Shown here: piece after piece, positions 8,529 through 16,347 of the stretch | How positions within the stretch are numbered: position 1 is the first letter of the stretch | Layout: each line of letters starts with the position of its first letter | Assembly (NCBI GenBank): GCA_049973945.1 | Contig: JBMFJH010000008.1 | Span: forward strand, 1-60,624 | Source: Acd1 sp049973945 | GTDB lineage: Archaea > Thermoproteota > Thermoprotei_A > Sulfolobales > Sulfolobaceae | DNA length: 60,624 nt | Direction: 5' to 3' | Program-made: the position numbers and the translations under genes | The notes under the pieces: model-generated | The model's input: only the letters and a program-made list of their open reading frames with translations | What the model was told of the DNA's origin: nothing | The model's database searches: none

Positions 8529-8939
8529 TCACCCAGAAAAGAAGATGGAAAGGTATCCGAGGTAGGGAATTGCGAAGTAGTAGTTGCCGTTCACCGAGGC
8601 CACCTGTCCTATGATGTCGCCAAGTGTTATTCCATTGCTCGGCCCTATGCCTAGCACGTTGTCCGGTAGGTTGTTTGTGTATGGATTGACGCCTTTCGTA
8701 ATGAAATACCCATTCGACACGGAAACCACCTCATGAATGACGTAGTTCTTTCCGTTGAAGTAGATCACTATCGTTCCTGGATGGATTGACGTAGGTTTAG
8801 AGTAAAAGACGAGATAGCCGTTCTGGAAGATCGGATACATTGAAACCCCTTCGACGCTGGCAGTCTTTAATGTGCCTGTCAGTACTAAAGCGTAAAAGAT
8901 TATTAGCAAACCTAATAGTAAAAGATCAACTTTCTTCAT
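8529..8939 (-). CDS. Signal peptidase I (S26 family, archaeal type)
   Basis: Membrane-anchored serine protease removing signal peptides from secreted proteins. The 136-residue product has one N-terminal membrane segment (LLLLGLLIIFYALVLTG), then the catalytic Ser in EGVSMYPIFQNG (Ser about residue 33) and the archaeal/ER-type catalytic His in KNYVIHEVVSV in place of the bacterial Lys, followed by a GITLGDIIGQVA segment. A second hydrophobic stretch at the C-terminus (YFAIPYLGYLSIFF) is short. Its start overlaps the end of the upstream zinc-ribbon gene by 14 bases. Good match, short but typical for archaea. Confidence 0.88.
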   Translation of the reverse strand: MKKVDLLLLGLLIIFYALVLTGTLKTASVEGVSMYPIFQNGYLVFYSKPTSIHPGTIVIYFNGKNYVIHEVVSVSNGYFITKGVNPYTNNLPDNVLGIGPSNGITLGDIIGQVASVNGNYYFAIPYLGYLSIFFSG

Positions 8940-9264
8940 CTTCTAGATCCACCTTATCTATATCGCTCAAGTCTAACTCAATAACCTCAGCCCTGTCCTT
9001 GTCCTCCTCACTCGACGCTACTACTTTCTTCACGCCCTTCTTTCCCTCGACCTCGACGCCAGATCCCCCAGCCCTGATCTTCGAAATCACCGCCCTCCAC
9101 TTGTGACCGTTAGGACAAACGAAGGACCCCATTACGGTTATCGTTATCCTGCCCTGCGCGTCGGGCAAAGGAGAGATCAACTGCCAAGTCTTCTCCGGCT
9201 TCTCTACCCTAACCCCACACGTCGGGCACACGTAAGGGTCTTGCTGTTTCTTTCTTGGCATCAA
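8926..9264 (-). CDS. Zinc-ribbon protein of unknown function with acidic tail
   Basis: 112 residues. Two Cys pairs, CPTC (about residues 13-16) and CPNGH (about 51-55), could bind zinc around a beta-rich segment (LPDAQGRITITVMGSFV). The C-terminal 30 residues are acidic (SSEEDKDRAEVIELDLSDIDKVDLEDEES). The basic start PRKKQQ plus acidic tail suggests a nucleic-acid or protein adaptor, but I do not recognise a named family. Start could be the first or second Met (9264 or 9261). It overlaps the signal peptidase start and follows the membrane protein at 9272 by seven bases, so all three probably form one transcript. Confidence 0.7.
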   Translation of the reverse strand: MMPRKKQQDPYVCPTCGVRVEKPEKTWQLISPLPDAQGRITITVMGSFVCPNGHKWRAVISKIRAGGSGVEVEGKKGVKKVVASSEEDKDRAEVIELDLSDIDKVDLEDEES

Positions 9265-9271
9265 ACGTTTC

Positions 9272-9583
9272 CTATATCCTATAGTATAAAAACGCCTCCA
9301 AGACCGATAGGGCGAGTTCGGCCAAAAGGCCCAGATGTTTGTCCAAGTAGCTATGATCCTTTATGACGAAGAAGTAAAGAATCGGCAACGACAGGACGAA
9401 CATTATGACGAAAATGACTAGGTCGTAGGAATAGGCCCAGATGACGAGCAACGGAGCTAAGAGCCACACCCTCGTAAAGAACCTCTCACTCGACAGCTTT
9501 CCTTTCAACGCTTTGCTGTAGGCCGGATAAGCCATCAAGTAGAACAGGCTAACAAAGACCGGGACTAACTCCAGAAGTTGCAT
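9272..9583 (-). CDS. Small integral membrane protein, unknown function
   Basis: 103 residues with three or four hydrophobic segments: LVPVFVSLFYLMAY, WLLAPLLVIWAYSY, LVIFVIMFVLSLPILYFFVI and a C-terminal LLAELALSVLEAFLYY. No motif is recognised. It is the first gene of a three-gene minus-strand unit with the zinc-ribbon protein and signal peptidase, so a link with protein export is possible but not shown. The ATG at 9583 is about 29 bases from a TATA-like GTTAAAAAC on this strand, consistent with a leaderless start. Confidence 0.65.
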   Translation of the reverse strand: MQLLELVPVFVSLFYLMAYPAYSKALKGKLSSERFFTRVWLLAPLLVIWAYSYDLVIFVIMFVLSLPILYFFVIKDHSYLDKHLGLLAELALSVLEAFLYYRI

Positions 9584-9616
9584 TTATAAAACTCCTAAGG
9601 GTTAGATGTTTTTAAC
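9583..9616. promoter_or_regulatory. Divergent promoters of enolase and the membrane protein gene
   Basis: In the 39-base gap, TTTATAAAA (9583-9591) is placed to act as the enolase TATA box, giving a leader of about 8-10 bases before the ATG at 9623. GTTAAAAAC (read on the minus strand, 9616-9608) sits about 29 bases before the ATG at 9583. As at gcvT/gcvPA, the two elements are interleaved. Assignment is by sequence and spacing only. Confidence 0.5.
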
Positions 9617-9622
9617 TCATCC

Positions 9623-10882
9623 ATGGGGAACCCTTACGCGATTGCGAAAGTCCGAGGATTTCAGATAATAAATTCCCGTGGAAATCCTACGCTGAGAGTC
9701 CAAATAGTAACTGAAAACGGAATACAGGGCTTCGGAGACGCGCCCGAAGGCGCTTCTAGGGGAGAAAAAGAGGCCGTTGAAATAAGGGACAAGGACTACA
9801 GCGTGAGGACTGCAGTAGACATAGTGAACGCCGTTGTCAACGAGACCCTGAGGGGGTTCGACGTTAGGAACCAAGTCGCGATAGACGAGACCCTCATAAA
9901 GCTGGACGGCACGGAGAACAAGTCGAGGATCGGAGGCAACGTCGCCATAGCTACGTCTATAGCCGCTGTCTACGCAGGCTCAAAAGCGGTAGGCGAGGAG
10001 CCGTTCAGGTACATAGGCGGGGCGAGGGTTCGCCACATCCCGGTCCCGCTACTCAACGTGATCAACGGCGGCAAGCACGCCGGCAACGAGCTGAAAATCC
10101 AGGAGTTCATTATAATCCCAGTAGGGTTCTCGACCTTCCAGGACGCCATAGAGGCCTCCACGAAAGTGTACAGGAACCTCAAGAAGGCCATAACGGAGAA
10201 GTACGGCAAGATTTACACGGCAGTTGGGGACGAGGGCGGCTTCTCTCCCCCTCTCAGCAAGACGAGGGACGCCCTGAACCTCTTGATGGAAGCCATAAAG
10301 ATGACCGGCTATTCCGAGGCGGAGTTCAAGCTCGGCCTTGACGCTGCCTCGAGCGAGTTCTTCGATCCCCAGAAGGGCACTTACAAGCTCGACGGACAAG
10401 AGCTTACCAGAGACCAGCTCTTAGAGTTTTACGTCAGCATAGCGAACGAGTACCCGCTATTGTACCTAGAAGACCCGTTCAACGAGAACGACTTGCAGAG
10501 CTTCTCAGAGCTACAAAGGAGAATTCCAAAGGTTGTAGTCACGGGAGACGACCTGTACACGACCAACGTCAAGTACCTCAGGAAGGGGATTGAGACCAAG
10601 GCCACCAGAGGAGTAATAGTGAAGCCCAACCAGATAGGAACCGTCACGGAGACCTTTGAGTTCGCCGAGACGGCAAAAGCTAACTCCATAAAGACGGTAG
10701 TAAGCCACAGGAGCGGCGAAACGGAGAGCTCTTTCGTCGCCGACCTCTCCGTGGGCCTTCACTCGGACTTCATAAAAACGGGAGCACCTGCGAGGGGAGA
10801 AAGGACAGCTAAGTACAACAGGCTAATAGAAATAGAAGTCCTGCATGACTTGAAATACCTTGGGGAAAAGGTTCTCTCTTAA
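9623..10882 (+). CDS. eno: Enolase (phosphopyruvate hydratase)
   Basis: Interconverts 2-phosphoglycerate and phosphoenolpyruvate in glycolysis and gluconeogenesis; cytosolic, Mg-dependent. The 419-residue chain shows the N-terminal FQIINSRGNPTLRV, catalytic Glu region TAVGDEGGFSPPL, metal ligands in LGLDAASSEF and LYLEDPF and TGDDLY, the catalytic Lys in GVIVKPNQIGT and the substrate loop VVSHRSGETESS. All essential residues look intact. With PEP synthase elsewhere in the window it covers the lower glycolytic/gluconeogenic trunk. It ends two bases before a convergent small membrane gene. Confidence 0.97.
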   Translation: MGNPYAIAKVRGFQIINSRGNPTLRVQIVTENGIQGFGDAPEGASRGEKEAVEIRDKDYSVRTAVDIVNAVVNETLRGFDVRNQVAIDETLIKLDGTENKSRIGGNVAIATSIAAVYAGSKAVGEEPFRYIGGARVRHIPVPLLNVINGGKHAGNELKIQEFIIIPVGFSTFQDAIEASTKVYRNLKKAITEKYGKIYTAVGDEGGFSPPLSKTRDALNLLMEAIKMTGYSEAEFKLGLDAASSEFFDPQKGTYKLDGQELTRDQLLEFYVSIANEYPLLYLEDPFNENDLQSFSELQRRIPKVVVTGDDLYTTNVKYLRKGIETKATRGVIVKPNQIGTVTETFEFAETAKANSIKTVVSHRSGETESSFVADLSVGLHSDFIKTGAPARGERTAKYNRLIEIEVLHDLKYLGEKVLS

Positions 10883-10884
10883 TT

Positions 10885-11133
10885 TCAGGGTAGCAACACT
10901 CCCAGGATTACCATAAATACGGCTAAGGCTAACACTAAGAACACGAACTGCCTGAACGGCATGTTTGGCAACTCCTTCGCTGCCTTGACTGCAGCGTATG
11001 TACCGCCAATGATCAAGGCGAGAACTAGTATAGAGAGCCCGAGAACGATCAGTGATACCGAAAGGGAGTTCGTGTCAACGTGAAAGAGTTGTCCCCACTG
11101 GCTCGTTACGTTCAATAAGGCTTGTAGCGACAT
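10885..11133 (-). CDS. Small two-helix membrane protein, unknown function
   Basis: 82 residues with two clear membrane segments, LIVLGLSILVLALIIGGTYAAV and FVFLVLALAVFMVILGVLL, joined by a short loop (KAAKELPNMPFRQ). The hairpin topology resembles SecG-like or stress-associated small proteins, but no motif supports a name. It is a single gene convergent with enolase. TTTTTAAAT on the minus strand (11170-11162) lies about 33 bases upstream and could be its TATA box; the same AT-rich patch also suits the plus-strand sRNA candidate at 11201. Confidence 0.6.
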   Translation of the reverse strand: MSLQALLNVTSQWGQLFHVDTNSLSVSLIVLGLSILVLALIIGGTYAAVKAAKELPNMPFRQFVFLVLALAVFMVILGVLLP

Positions 11134-11200
11134 CGGAGAAGTAGCTTATGGAGTCAATATCATTTAAAAACTTAAGCCACGTGATATCGGGGGATTTCTT

Positions 11201-11258
11201 CCTCCGATGATGAGGGTTAAAAGCGCTTAATGGTGCTGAACCCCTAGCGTCTGAGGGG
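11201..11258 (+). ncRNA. Candidate C/D box guide sRNA upstream of cdvA
   Basis: Box C ATGATGA (11207-11213), 12-base guide, D' CTTA (11226-11229, one mismatch), 3-base spacer, C' GTGCTGA (11233-11239, one mismatch), 11-base guide, box D CTGA (11251-11254). These spacings are canonical for archaeal methylation guide RNAs. Flanks CTCC and GGGG can form the short terminal stem with one G-U pair. TTTAAAAA (11163-11170) lies at promoter distance, and a T-rich run (11261-11270) follows as a possible terminator. No target is assigned. The weak D' box is the main reservation. Confidence 0.55.
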
Positions 11259-11265
11259 CCTTTCC

Positions 11266-11311
11266 CTTTTTAAAGGATCCCATTTGGTAGTATTACCTTT
11301 GAGGTATTACC
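11266..11311 (+). promoter_or_regulatory. cdvA promoter with two GGTA...TACC dyads
   Basis: CTTTTTAAAGG (11266-11276) is a good TATA element. Between it and the cdvA ATG (11312) lie two dyads with the same half-sites: GGTA-N4-TACC at 11286-11297 and GGTA-N1-TACC at 11303-11311, the second abutting the start codon and covering the GAGGT ribosome binding site. TATTACC is thereby repeated at 14-base spacing. Such paired dyads look like an operator for a dimeric repressor; cdvA is cell-cycle regulated in Sulfolobus, so a cell-cycle regulator is an obvious candidate, but binding is inference. Confidence 0.5.
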
Positions 11312-12031
11312 ATGGCAGTACCGCCTGAAACCCTGATCAAATCCGTAGGTCAAACGATTAAGGACATATACGGCCGCGAAGTCGGCCACGTAGTGAACGT
11401 GAACAGCGAAGTCGACGGGACTGTAACAGAGGTCGCAATCGCGAGGGACTCCACGATCATCACGGTCGATCCTGCGAGGTTTAAGGTCGAGGGCGACACT
11501 TTGGTTCTCCTTCCCGAATGGAAGGCGGAAGTTACGAAATTGCTCAATAATCTAGACAAAGTCAGAAGGAGGTTAAAGGCACTGGAGGAGTTATACAACA
11601 AGGGCGAGATCGACAAGTCGGATTACGAGGAGATGAAAAGGAAGCTTAGCAGCGAGAGCAACAAAATGAAGGAGAGCGTGGCCAAGTTAAGGACCAGCCT
11701 GAAAAACAGGTTAGCCGAAATAGACGAACAGATCATGAGAATCGACAGGACCATTATTGCGCTGAAGATGAGTTACTTAGCGGCTGAAATTGACGAGAAG
11801 GCCTACAAGAGCTCGAACGAGCAATTGAAGAGGATTAAGGAGAGCTACCTGCAGGAAAAGGAGGACATTAGGAAAACGCTAGACAAGTTGGACAACGTAG
11901 ACAAGGAGAGTACAAGCGAGCTGAAGCCTGTAACACCCGTAAACCTGTCCCCAGAGCCGGTACAATTGAGCAACGAAAAGAAGGCGGAAATACCGAGCGT
12001 CGTGTCGGTAAAGGTCTTAAATACGCTGTGA
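11312..12031 (+). CDS. cdvA: Cell division protein CdvA
   Basis: Crenarchaeal-specific membrane-associated filament protein that recruits ESCRT-III (CdvB) to mid-cell. The 239-residue product has an N-terminal beta-rich PRC-barrel-like part (residues 1-70; GQTIKDIYGREVGHVVNVN), a long coiled coil (about 75-195; LDKVRRRLKALEELYNKGEI onward) and a Pro-rich tail that ends in a short hydrophobic strand, SVVSVKVLNTL, in the position of the E3B peptide that binds the CdvB winged helix. The gene heads cdvA-cdvB-cdvC and has its own promoter and Shine-Dalgarno. Identification is firm. Confidence 0.95.
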   Translation: MAVPPETLIKSVGQTIKDIYGREVGHVVNVNSEVDGTVTEVAIARDSTIITVDPARFKVEGDTLVLLPEWKAEVTKLLNNLDKVRRRLKALEELYNKGEIDKSDYEEMKRKLSSESNKMKESVAKLRTSLKNRLAEIDEQIMRIDRTIIALKMSYLAAEIDEKAYKSSNEQLKRIKESYLQEKEDIRKTLDKLDNVDKESTSELKPVTPVNLSPEPVQLSNEKKAEIPSVVSVKVLNTL

Positions 12032-12054
12032 CGTGATAAGCAACCTTTTTGACA

Positions 12055-12900
12055 ATGCTTGACAGAATCAAGTCTTACGATGACAGTTTCTTAAGGCGGT
12101 TGTTCACCCCTTTCGCTCACAAGGACACAAGGAAGCTTAAGGACAAGATCAACGATGTAGTTTTCAAAATAAGGGAACATGAAACGAAGCTCGAGGAGCT
12201 CATCAGCCAGATGAAGAGAAGAGGGAAGGACCTGTTCGACGCCGTAGTTAGGGCCCAAAAGGAAGGAGATAACGGCAGGGCTGCCATTTACGCTCAGGAG
12301 GTCGCCGAAATAAGGAAGATCGTAAACGTACTGACTACAGCCAAGCTCGTGCTGGAAAAGGCGAGACTGAGGTTAGAGACGGTTAGGGATCTAGCTGAAG
12401 CTGGTGCCGTACTACCCGCATTAGTCGGCGCGTTCCAGGCCATAAGGGACGAAGTGAAGCCGATAGCCCCTCAGATAGCTATTGGCCTTGACGCTCTAAT
12501 GAACCACGTGAACGTCATGGCCGCGGAGACCTCGGCGCTTAACGGGATAGCTTCGAACTACAGCCCCACCATAACTGAAGACGCAAAGAAGATCTTAGAA
12601 GAAGCGAAACGCGAGAGCAACGAGAAGTTAAAGACCGAGTTCCCAGAGCTGTCTCCCAGCGCGCTCCTAGGACTGCCGATGCCGCCGAGAGCAGAGACCT
12701 TTGCCCAATCAGCGATGCAGAACCAAGGTAAAGCCGCAGATGCTAGGAAGTTGAGCGAAATAGTGTTCGAATACATTGTTCGGAACAACGGGGTCATCGA
12801 GATACCATACGTAGCCAAGCTCCTCGGGGTCAGCGAAGAGGACGTCTACAACGCCCTAATGGAGTTGGCGAGGTCTGGAAAGATAGCACTGGAAGCGTGA
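12055..12900 (+). CDS. cdvB: Cell division protein CdvB (ESCRT-III homologue)
   Basis: Polymerises at the division site and is remodelled by CdvC. The 281-residue product comprises the helical ESCRT-III core (residues 1-175; KDKINDVVFKIREHETKLEELI, LVLEKARLRLETVRDL), a MIM2-type CdvC-binding motif around LLGLPMPPRAE (about 201-211) and a C-terminal winged helix (about 225-281) that binds CdvA. I use the ATG at 12055; a TTG six bases earlier is in frame but adds only two residues. CTTAAATAC (12015-12023), at the end of cdvA, could be a separate promoter for cdvB-cdvC, which fits separate expression from cdvA. Confidence 0.96.
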   Translation: MLDRIKSYDDSFLRRLFTPFAHKDTRKLKDKINDVVFKIREHETKLEELISQMKRRGKDLFDAVVRAQKEGDNGRAAIYAQEVAEIRKIVNVLTTAKLVLEKARLRLETVRDLAEAGAVLPALVGAFQAIRDEVKPIAPQIAIGLDALMNHVNVMAAETSALNGIASNYSPTITEDAKKILEEAKRESNEKLKTEFPELSPSALLGLPMPPRAETFAQSAMQNQGKAADARKLSEIVFEYIVRNNGVIEIPYVAKLLGVSEEDVYNALMELARSGKIALEA

Positions 12901-12910
12901 GGTGAGTTCG

Positions 12911-14026
12911 ATGAGTGCAGCCGTCACTTTGGAAGAGTTGGTAAGGAACTACGCTATAAGGGCAGTTAAGGCGGACAAGGAAGGAAAGAGAGATGAGGCG
13001 ATTTATTACTATAAGAAAGCGATCGAAGGCCTTAGCCAACTGATCGTCCTTTACCCAGACTCGCCGTTCAGGCCAGCTTACGAGCAGATGCTCAACGAGT
13101 ACAAAGCTAGGGTCGAAGCGCTTCAGAGGATGATCCCGGTCAACGGTGACGGAGACCAGAACGGGACCAACGTTGAGGACTTCATAGTCAAGGAGAAGCC
13201 TAAAGTCACGTTCGACGACATAGTCGGCCTTGAGGAGGCGAAGGAGGCACTGAGGGAGGCCATTGTATATCCGACCAAAAGACCTGACCTGTTCCCGCTG
13301 GGCTGGCCAAGGGGGATACTGCTTTACGGCCCTCCGGGCAACGGCAAGACCATGTTGGCGGCAGCGGTTGCGAATGAGATAGACTCCGTGTTCATGCAGG
13401 TCGACGCTGCTTCGATAATGTCCAAGTGGTTGGGCGAGGCGGAGAAGAACGTGGCCAAGGTGTTCAAGGTCGCTAGGGAAACTTCCAAGAAGGAGAACAA
13501 GCCGGTCATCATTTTCATAGACGAGCTAGACGCCCTCCTGGGTACGTTCACGTCTGAAAATGGCGGAGAGGCGAGGGTGAGGAACCAGTTCCTAAAGGAG
13601 ATGGACGGGCTTCAGGACAAGTCCGAGAATTACAGAGTGTACGTAATCGGCGCGACTAACAAGCCTTGGAGGCTGGACGAGCCGTTCTTAAGGAGGTTCC
13701 AGAAGAGGATCTACATACCTTTACCGGACGAGAGGATGAGGCTATCGCTGTTAGAGCACTACACTCAGAAAATCCCCTTAGACTCATCTGTTGATCTGAA
13801 CGAACTCGCGAAGAAGTTGGAAGGGTACTCGGCCAGCGACATAAAGGACGTGGTTCAGGCCGCTTACATGAGGGTCATTAAGGAAATGTTCAAGAGCGGA
13901 GCGGACAAGCCGAGGAACGTCAGAATGGACGACTTCTTAGAGGTCCTCAAAATCAGGAAACCTTCGTCTAGCCCAGAGCTAATTAAGGCCTATGAGGCGT
14001 GGAGCCAGAAGCACGGAGCGTTGTGA
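12911..14026 (+). CDS. cdvC: Cell division protein CdvC (Vps4-type AAA ATPase)
   Basis: ATPase that disassembles ESCRT-III filaments during division and vesicle release. The 371-residue chain has an N-terminal MIT domain (about residues 5-75; RAVKADKEGKRDEAIYYYKKA), a linker, and one AAA module with Walker A GPPGNGKT (about 140-147), Walker B IIFIDELDALLG (about 200) and arginine-finger region FLRRFQKRIYIPLP. ATG 12911 is chosen because AGGTGAG lies just upstream; a GTG at 12902 would add three residues. Ten bases separate it from cdvB. It is convergent with the topoisomerase gene. Confidence 0.96.
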   Translation: MSAAVTLEELVRNYAIRAVKADKEGKRDEAIYYYKKAIEGLSQLIVLYPDSPFRPAYEQMLNEYKARVEALQRMIPVNGDGDQNGTNVEDFIVKEKPKVTFDDIVGLEEAKEALREAIVYPTKRPDLFPLGWPRGILLYGPPGNGKTMLAAAVANEIDSVFMQVDAASIMSKWLGEAEKNVAKVFKVARETSKKENKPVIIFIDELDALLGTFTSENGGEARVRNQFLKEMDGLQDKSENYRVYVIGATNKPWRLDEPFLRRFQKRIYIPLPDERMRLSLLEHYTQKIPLDSSVDLNELAKKLEGYSASDIKDVVQAAYMRVIKEMFKSGADKPRNVRMDDFLEVLKIRKPSSSPELIKAYEAWSQKHGAL

Positions 14027-14077
14027 TCAGATACCCCAGGGCTGTCCTCACCCATCAGTTGGCATGACTCTCATCAA
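14027..14077 (-). ncRNA. Weaker candidate C/D box sRNA across the topoisomerase stop codon
   Basis: On the minus strand: box C TTGATGA (14077-14071; first base not a purine), 12-base guide, D' CTGA (14058-14055), 3-base spacer, C' GTGAGGA (14051-14045, one mismatch), 14-base guide, box D CTGA (14030-14027). Box spacing is close to canonical, but the terminal flanks do not pair and part of the sequence encodes the end of the topoisomerase. It may be chance. Confidence 0.3.
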
Positions 14078-16045
14078 GTCCTTTACGTATTTTCCCACGC
14101 TTTTCGACCTTAATAAAATAGATAGAGCCTTTTTCCTCTCTATCCCCCTTTCCTCCCAGAGTTCTAACGCTTTCTCGAGGTTAAGCTTAGCCGTATGATG
14201 GAGTTCGCAAAGGCCAGAGGAGTACTCGGGAAGCTCACACAACTTACACTTCTTGGTCGCCGTGAAGTTGAGGTAGGAAGCTAAAGTCTCTCCCACCTTC
14301 AGCTTGTACTTGTTATACTCGTCGAAGAGCTCCTTTAACAGATCGATAGTCTCTCTCTCAACCTCCGTAACAGTCCTTTTGCCTCTCCGAATGTCGTCCA
14401 AGTCCTTTTCGAGTTTCCTCGTCAATTCGACGCTCGTCAAATGGCCGAAGTACTCTTTGAGCACTTTGGAGACAGCGATGCCCAACGGCGTTGGCCACAC
14501 CTTCCCGCCGTTTACCTTAACGTATTTCCTTTCGAAGAGAGTCTCGATTATCCTACCTCTAGTCGCCTCCGTGCCTATCTCTGCGGACTCCATCCACCTT
14601 AGCAACCCGACCCTGGAGTACAGCTCGGGCGGTTTGGAGAGGACGATCTTTACCTCGGCTTTCTTGATCAGCCCTTCATCGCCTTTCCTGACTTCCAGAA
14701 ATTTATCAGTTTCGTCAACGCTCCTATAGGGGTAAATCAGGAGCCACCCCTTAAACGTGACCTTCCTGAACCTGAGCTCTATCTTGTCCCCGGTCTCCGC
14801 CTTCAGCGTGACAATCCTCGTTAGTGCTTTAGCGTCCACACTCACTGTAGCTAGGAACCTCCTTACTACGAGTTCGAAGAGCCTGTACTCGACTTTGCTC
14901 AGACCCCTAGGCTTCTCCCCCGTGGGGTAAATCGCCGGGTGAGCTGGGTCTTCTTTCTCGCCTTCCCTCGGGATCGGGTTACCTTTATTCAGCTTGTAAG
15001 TGAGGTCGACCAAGCCGGAGAACGTTGATCTCAGTCCCTCGAGAATGCCGTGAACGTTCAGCCCCTTGGGCAACTTCTGGCTATTTGTCCTCGGGTAGCT
15101 GATTAGGCCATCCAAGTACAGGGACTCCGCAATCCTTTCGGTGCGGTAAGGAGACAGCTTTAGGACTCTCCCCGCTTCCTCCTGCAGGTCGCCCAGATTG
15201 AATGGGGTAGGCCTCGGGATAACGCTCTCTTCGTCATTTACTTCAACGACCCTTACCTTTGAACCTACGAGAGTCTCCTTGACCCTGTTGACGTCGTTGA
15301 GGTTCTCGAACTCCCTGTCCAGAGAGGCCTTGATCTCTTGACCGGCAATGGTTATGACTAGTTCAATCCTAAACTTAGGCAGAGGTACGAAGGCGAGCCT
15401 CTTGAAGGCCGAGTCTACCACTTCTTGTAACAGCGGACTCTGAACCCTACCCGCGCTCAGGATAAGCCTCCTTTTGGTGACGCTCTCCAACGACGCCATT
15501 AGCGCCCTGCTTACGTTTATTCCCCACAGCCAGTCAACCTTGTGTCTGGCGATTCCGGCGTTCACCATTTCGTAATCGGGCCCGCGAAGGTTCCTGAACG
15601 AGCTCTCCAGTTCTTGCTTGGTCAACGAGGAGAACTTCGCCCTCAAGTAGTTGGAGGTTCCCCCTAGGTACTTGATGATCATGTAACCGATAACCGATCC
15701 CTCTACGTCGTAATCGCACGCGTTAACGAACTTCGACGCTTTACCGGCTAAGGACTTCAACACTTCGAAGTATTTCCTTGTGTAGTAGGACTTCTTGTCT
15801 ATTTCCCAAAGGGGCTTCCATTCGGCTTCGAACACTGGAAACCCAGAAGGCCCATCTAGCCCGAAAAGGTGACCGGCTGCTGAAGCCACTACGTAAGTCT
15901 GCCCTTCCTTAGTGAAGACCCAATACCTCACTCCGTTCTTTTTGCACTCCCTAAACGTCTTAGCTAACGCCTCTGCAATCTTCTTGGCACTCTTCGGCTT
16001 TTCAGCAATAACGAGAGTATAGCCCCTCGATGGCTCACAGCTCAT
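14048..16045 (-). CDS. Type IA DNA topoisomerase (topoisomerase III type)
   Basis: Relaxes or decatenates DNA by single-strand passage. In the 665-residue product the Toprim domain begins TLVIAEKPKSAKKIAEAL and carries the acidic metal motif DYDVEG (about residue 110); the active-site Tyr lies in GLISYPRTNSQK (about 312). Near the C-terminus a zinc-binding cluster, CKLCELPEYSSGLCELHH, is present. There is no helicase module, so this is not reverse gyrase. The ATG overlaps the end of rpo6 as ATGA, so the two are translationally coupled. Length and motifs match the Sulfolobus enzyme usually called topoisomerase III. Confidence 0.92.
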   Translation of the reverse strand: MSCEPSRGYTLVIAEKPKSAKKIAEALAKTFRECKKNGVRYWVFTKEGQTYVVASAAGHLFGLDGPSGFPVFEAEWKPLWEIDKKSYYTRKYFEVLKSLAGKASKFVNACDYDVEGSVIGYMIIKYLGGTSNYLRAKFSSLTKQELESSFRNLRGPDYEMVNAGIARHKVDWLWGINVSRALMASLESVTKRRLILSAGRVQSPLLQEVVDSAFKRLAFVPLPKFRIELVITIAGQEIKASLDREFENLNDVNRVKETLVGSKVRVVEVNDEESVIPRPTPFNLGDLQEEAGRVLKLSPYRTERIAESLYLDGLISYPRTNSQKLPKGLNVHGILEGLRSTFSGLVDLTYKLNKGNPIPREGEKEDPAHPAIYPTGEKPRGLSKVEYRLFELVVRRFLATVSVDAKALTRIVTLKAETGDKIELRFRKVTFKGWLLIYPYRSVDETDKFLEVRKGDEGLIKKAEVKIVLSKPPELYSRVGLLRWMESAEIGTEATRGRIIETLFERKYVKVNGGKVWPTPLGIAVSKVLKEYFGHLTSVELTRKLEKDLDDIRRGKRTVTEVERETIDLLKELFDEYNKYKLKVGETLASYLNFTATKKCKLCELPEYSSGLCELHHTAKLNLEKALELWEERGIERKKALSILLRSKSVGKYVKDLMRVMPTDG

Positions 16046-16305
16046 TGCTTCTTCAGCGATACTAGCTCGACCCTTCCGTTAGGATAGACCCTCCTGATCG
16101 TGATTGGAAGGACTCCGGACTCCAACTCTGCCTCAGCGATGGAAAAGACGTCGTCTTTCTTAAGAGTGCTGACGTCTATGAAAGGTGGCGCGCCCATAGC
16201 TAGCTGGAGGGCCCTCGCACCTATAACCCTCGCCCTTTCGTACTTAGTCAGCCTGTTCTTCCACGCCTCAATGAAGACCTTGTTAAAGTTGAACTGTCCA
16301 GACAC
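16042..16305 (-). CDS. rpo6: DNA-directed RNA polymerase subunit Rpo6 (RpoK)
   Basis: Homologue of eukaryotic Rpb6 that stabilises assembly of the archaeal RNA polymerase. The 87-residue chain contains the signature KYERARVIGARALQLAMGAPP followed by FIDV and ends with ITIRRVYPNGRVELV. It starts at GTG (16305), placed 27 bases from a TATA-like AATTTTTTAAC, so it is probably leaderless. It is followed without a gap by the topoisomerase gene. Confidence 0.94.
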   Translation of the reverse strand: MSGQFNFNKVFIEAWKNRLTKYERARVIGARALQLAMGAPPFIDVSTLKKDDVFSIAEAELESGVLPITIRRVYPNGRVELVSLKKQ

Positions 16306-16327
16306 TGGTCGACATTTACTCAGGGTA

Positions 16328-16338
16328 GTTAAAAAATT
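16328..16338 (-). promoter_or_regulatory. rpo6 TATA element
   Basis: AATTTTTTAAC on the minus strand, centred about 27 bases upstream of the rpo6 GTG start, within the 42-base gap after the aminotransferase gene. It also provides a T-run that could end the upstream serA-aminotransferase transcript. Confidence 0.45.
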
Positions 16339-16347
16339 CCCGCTAAT

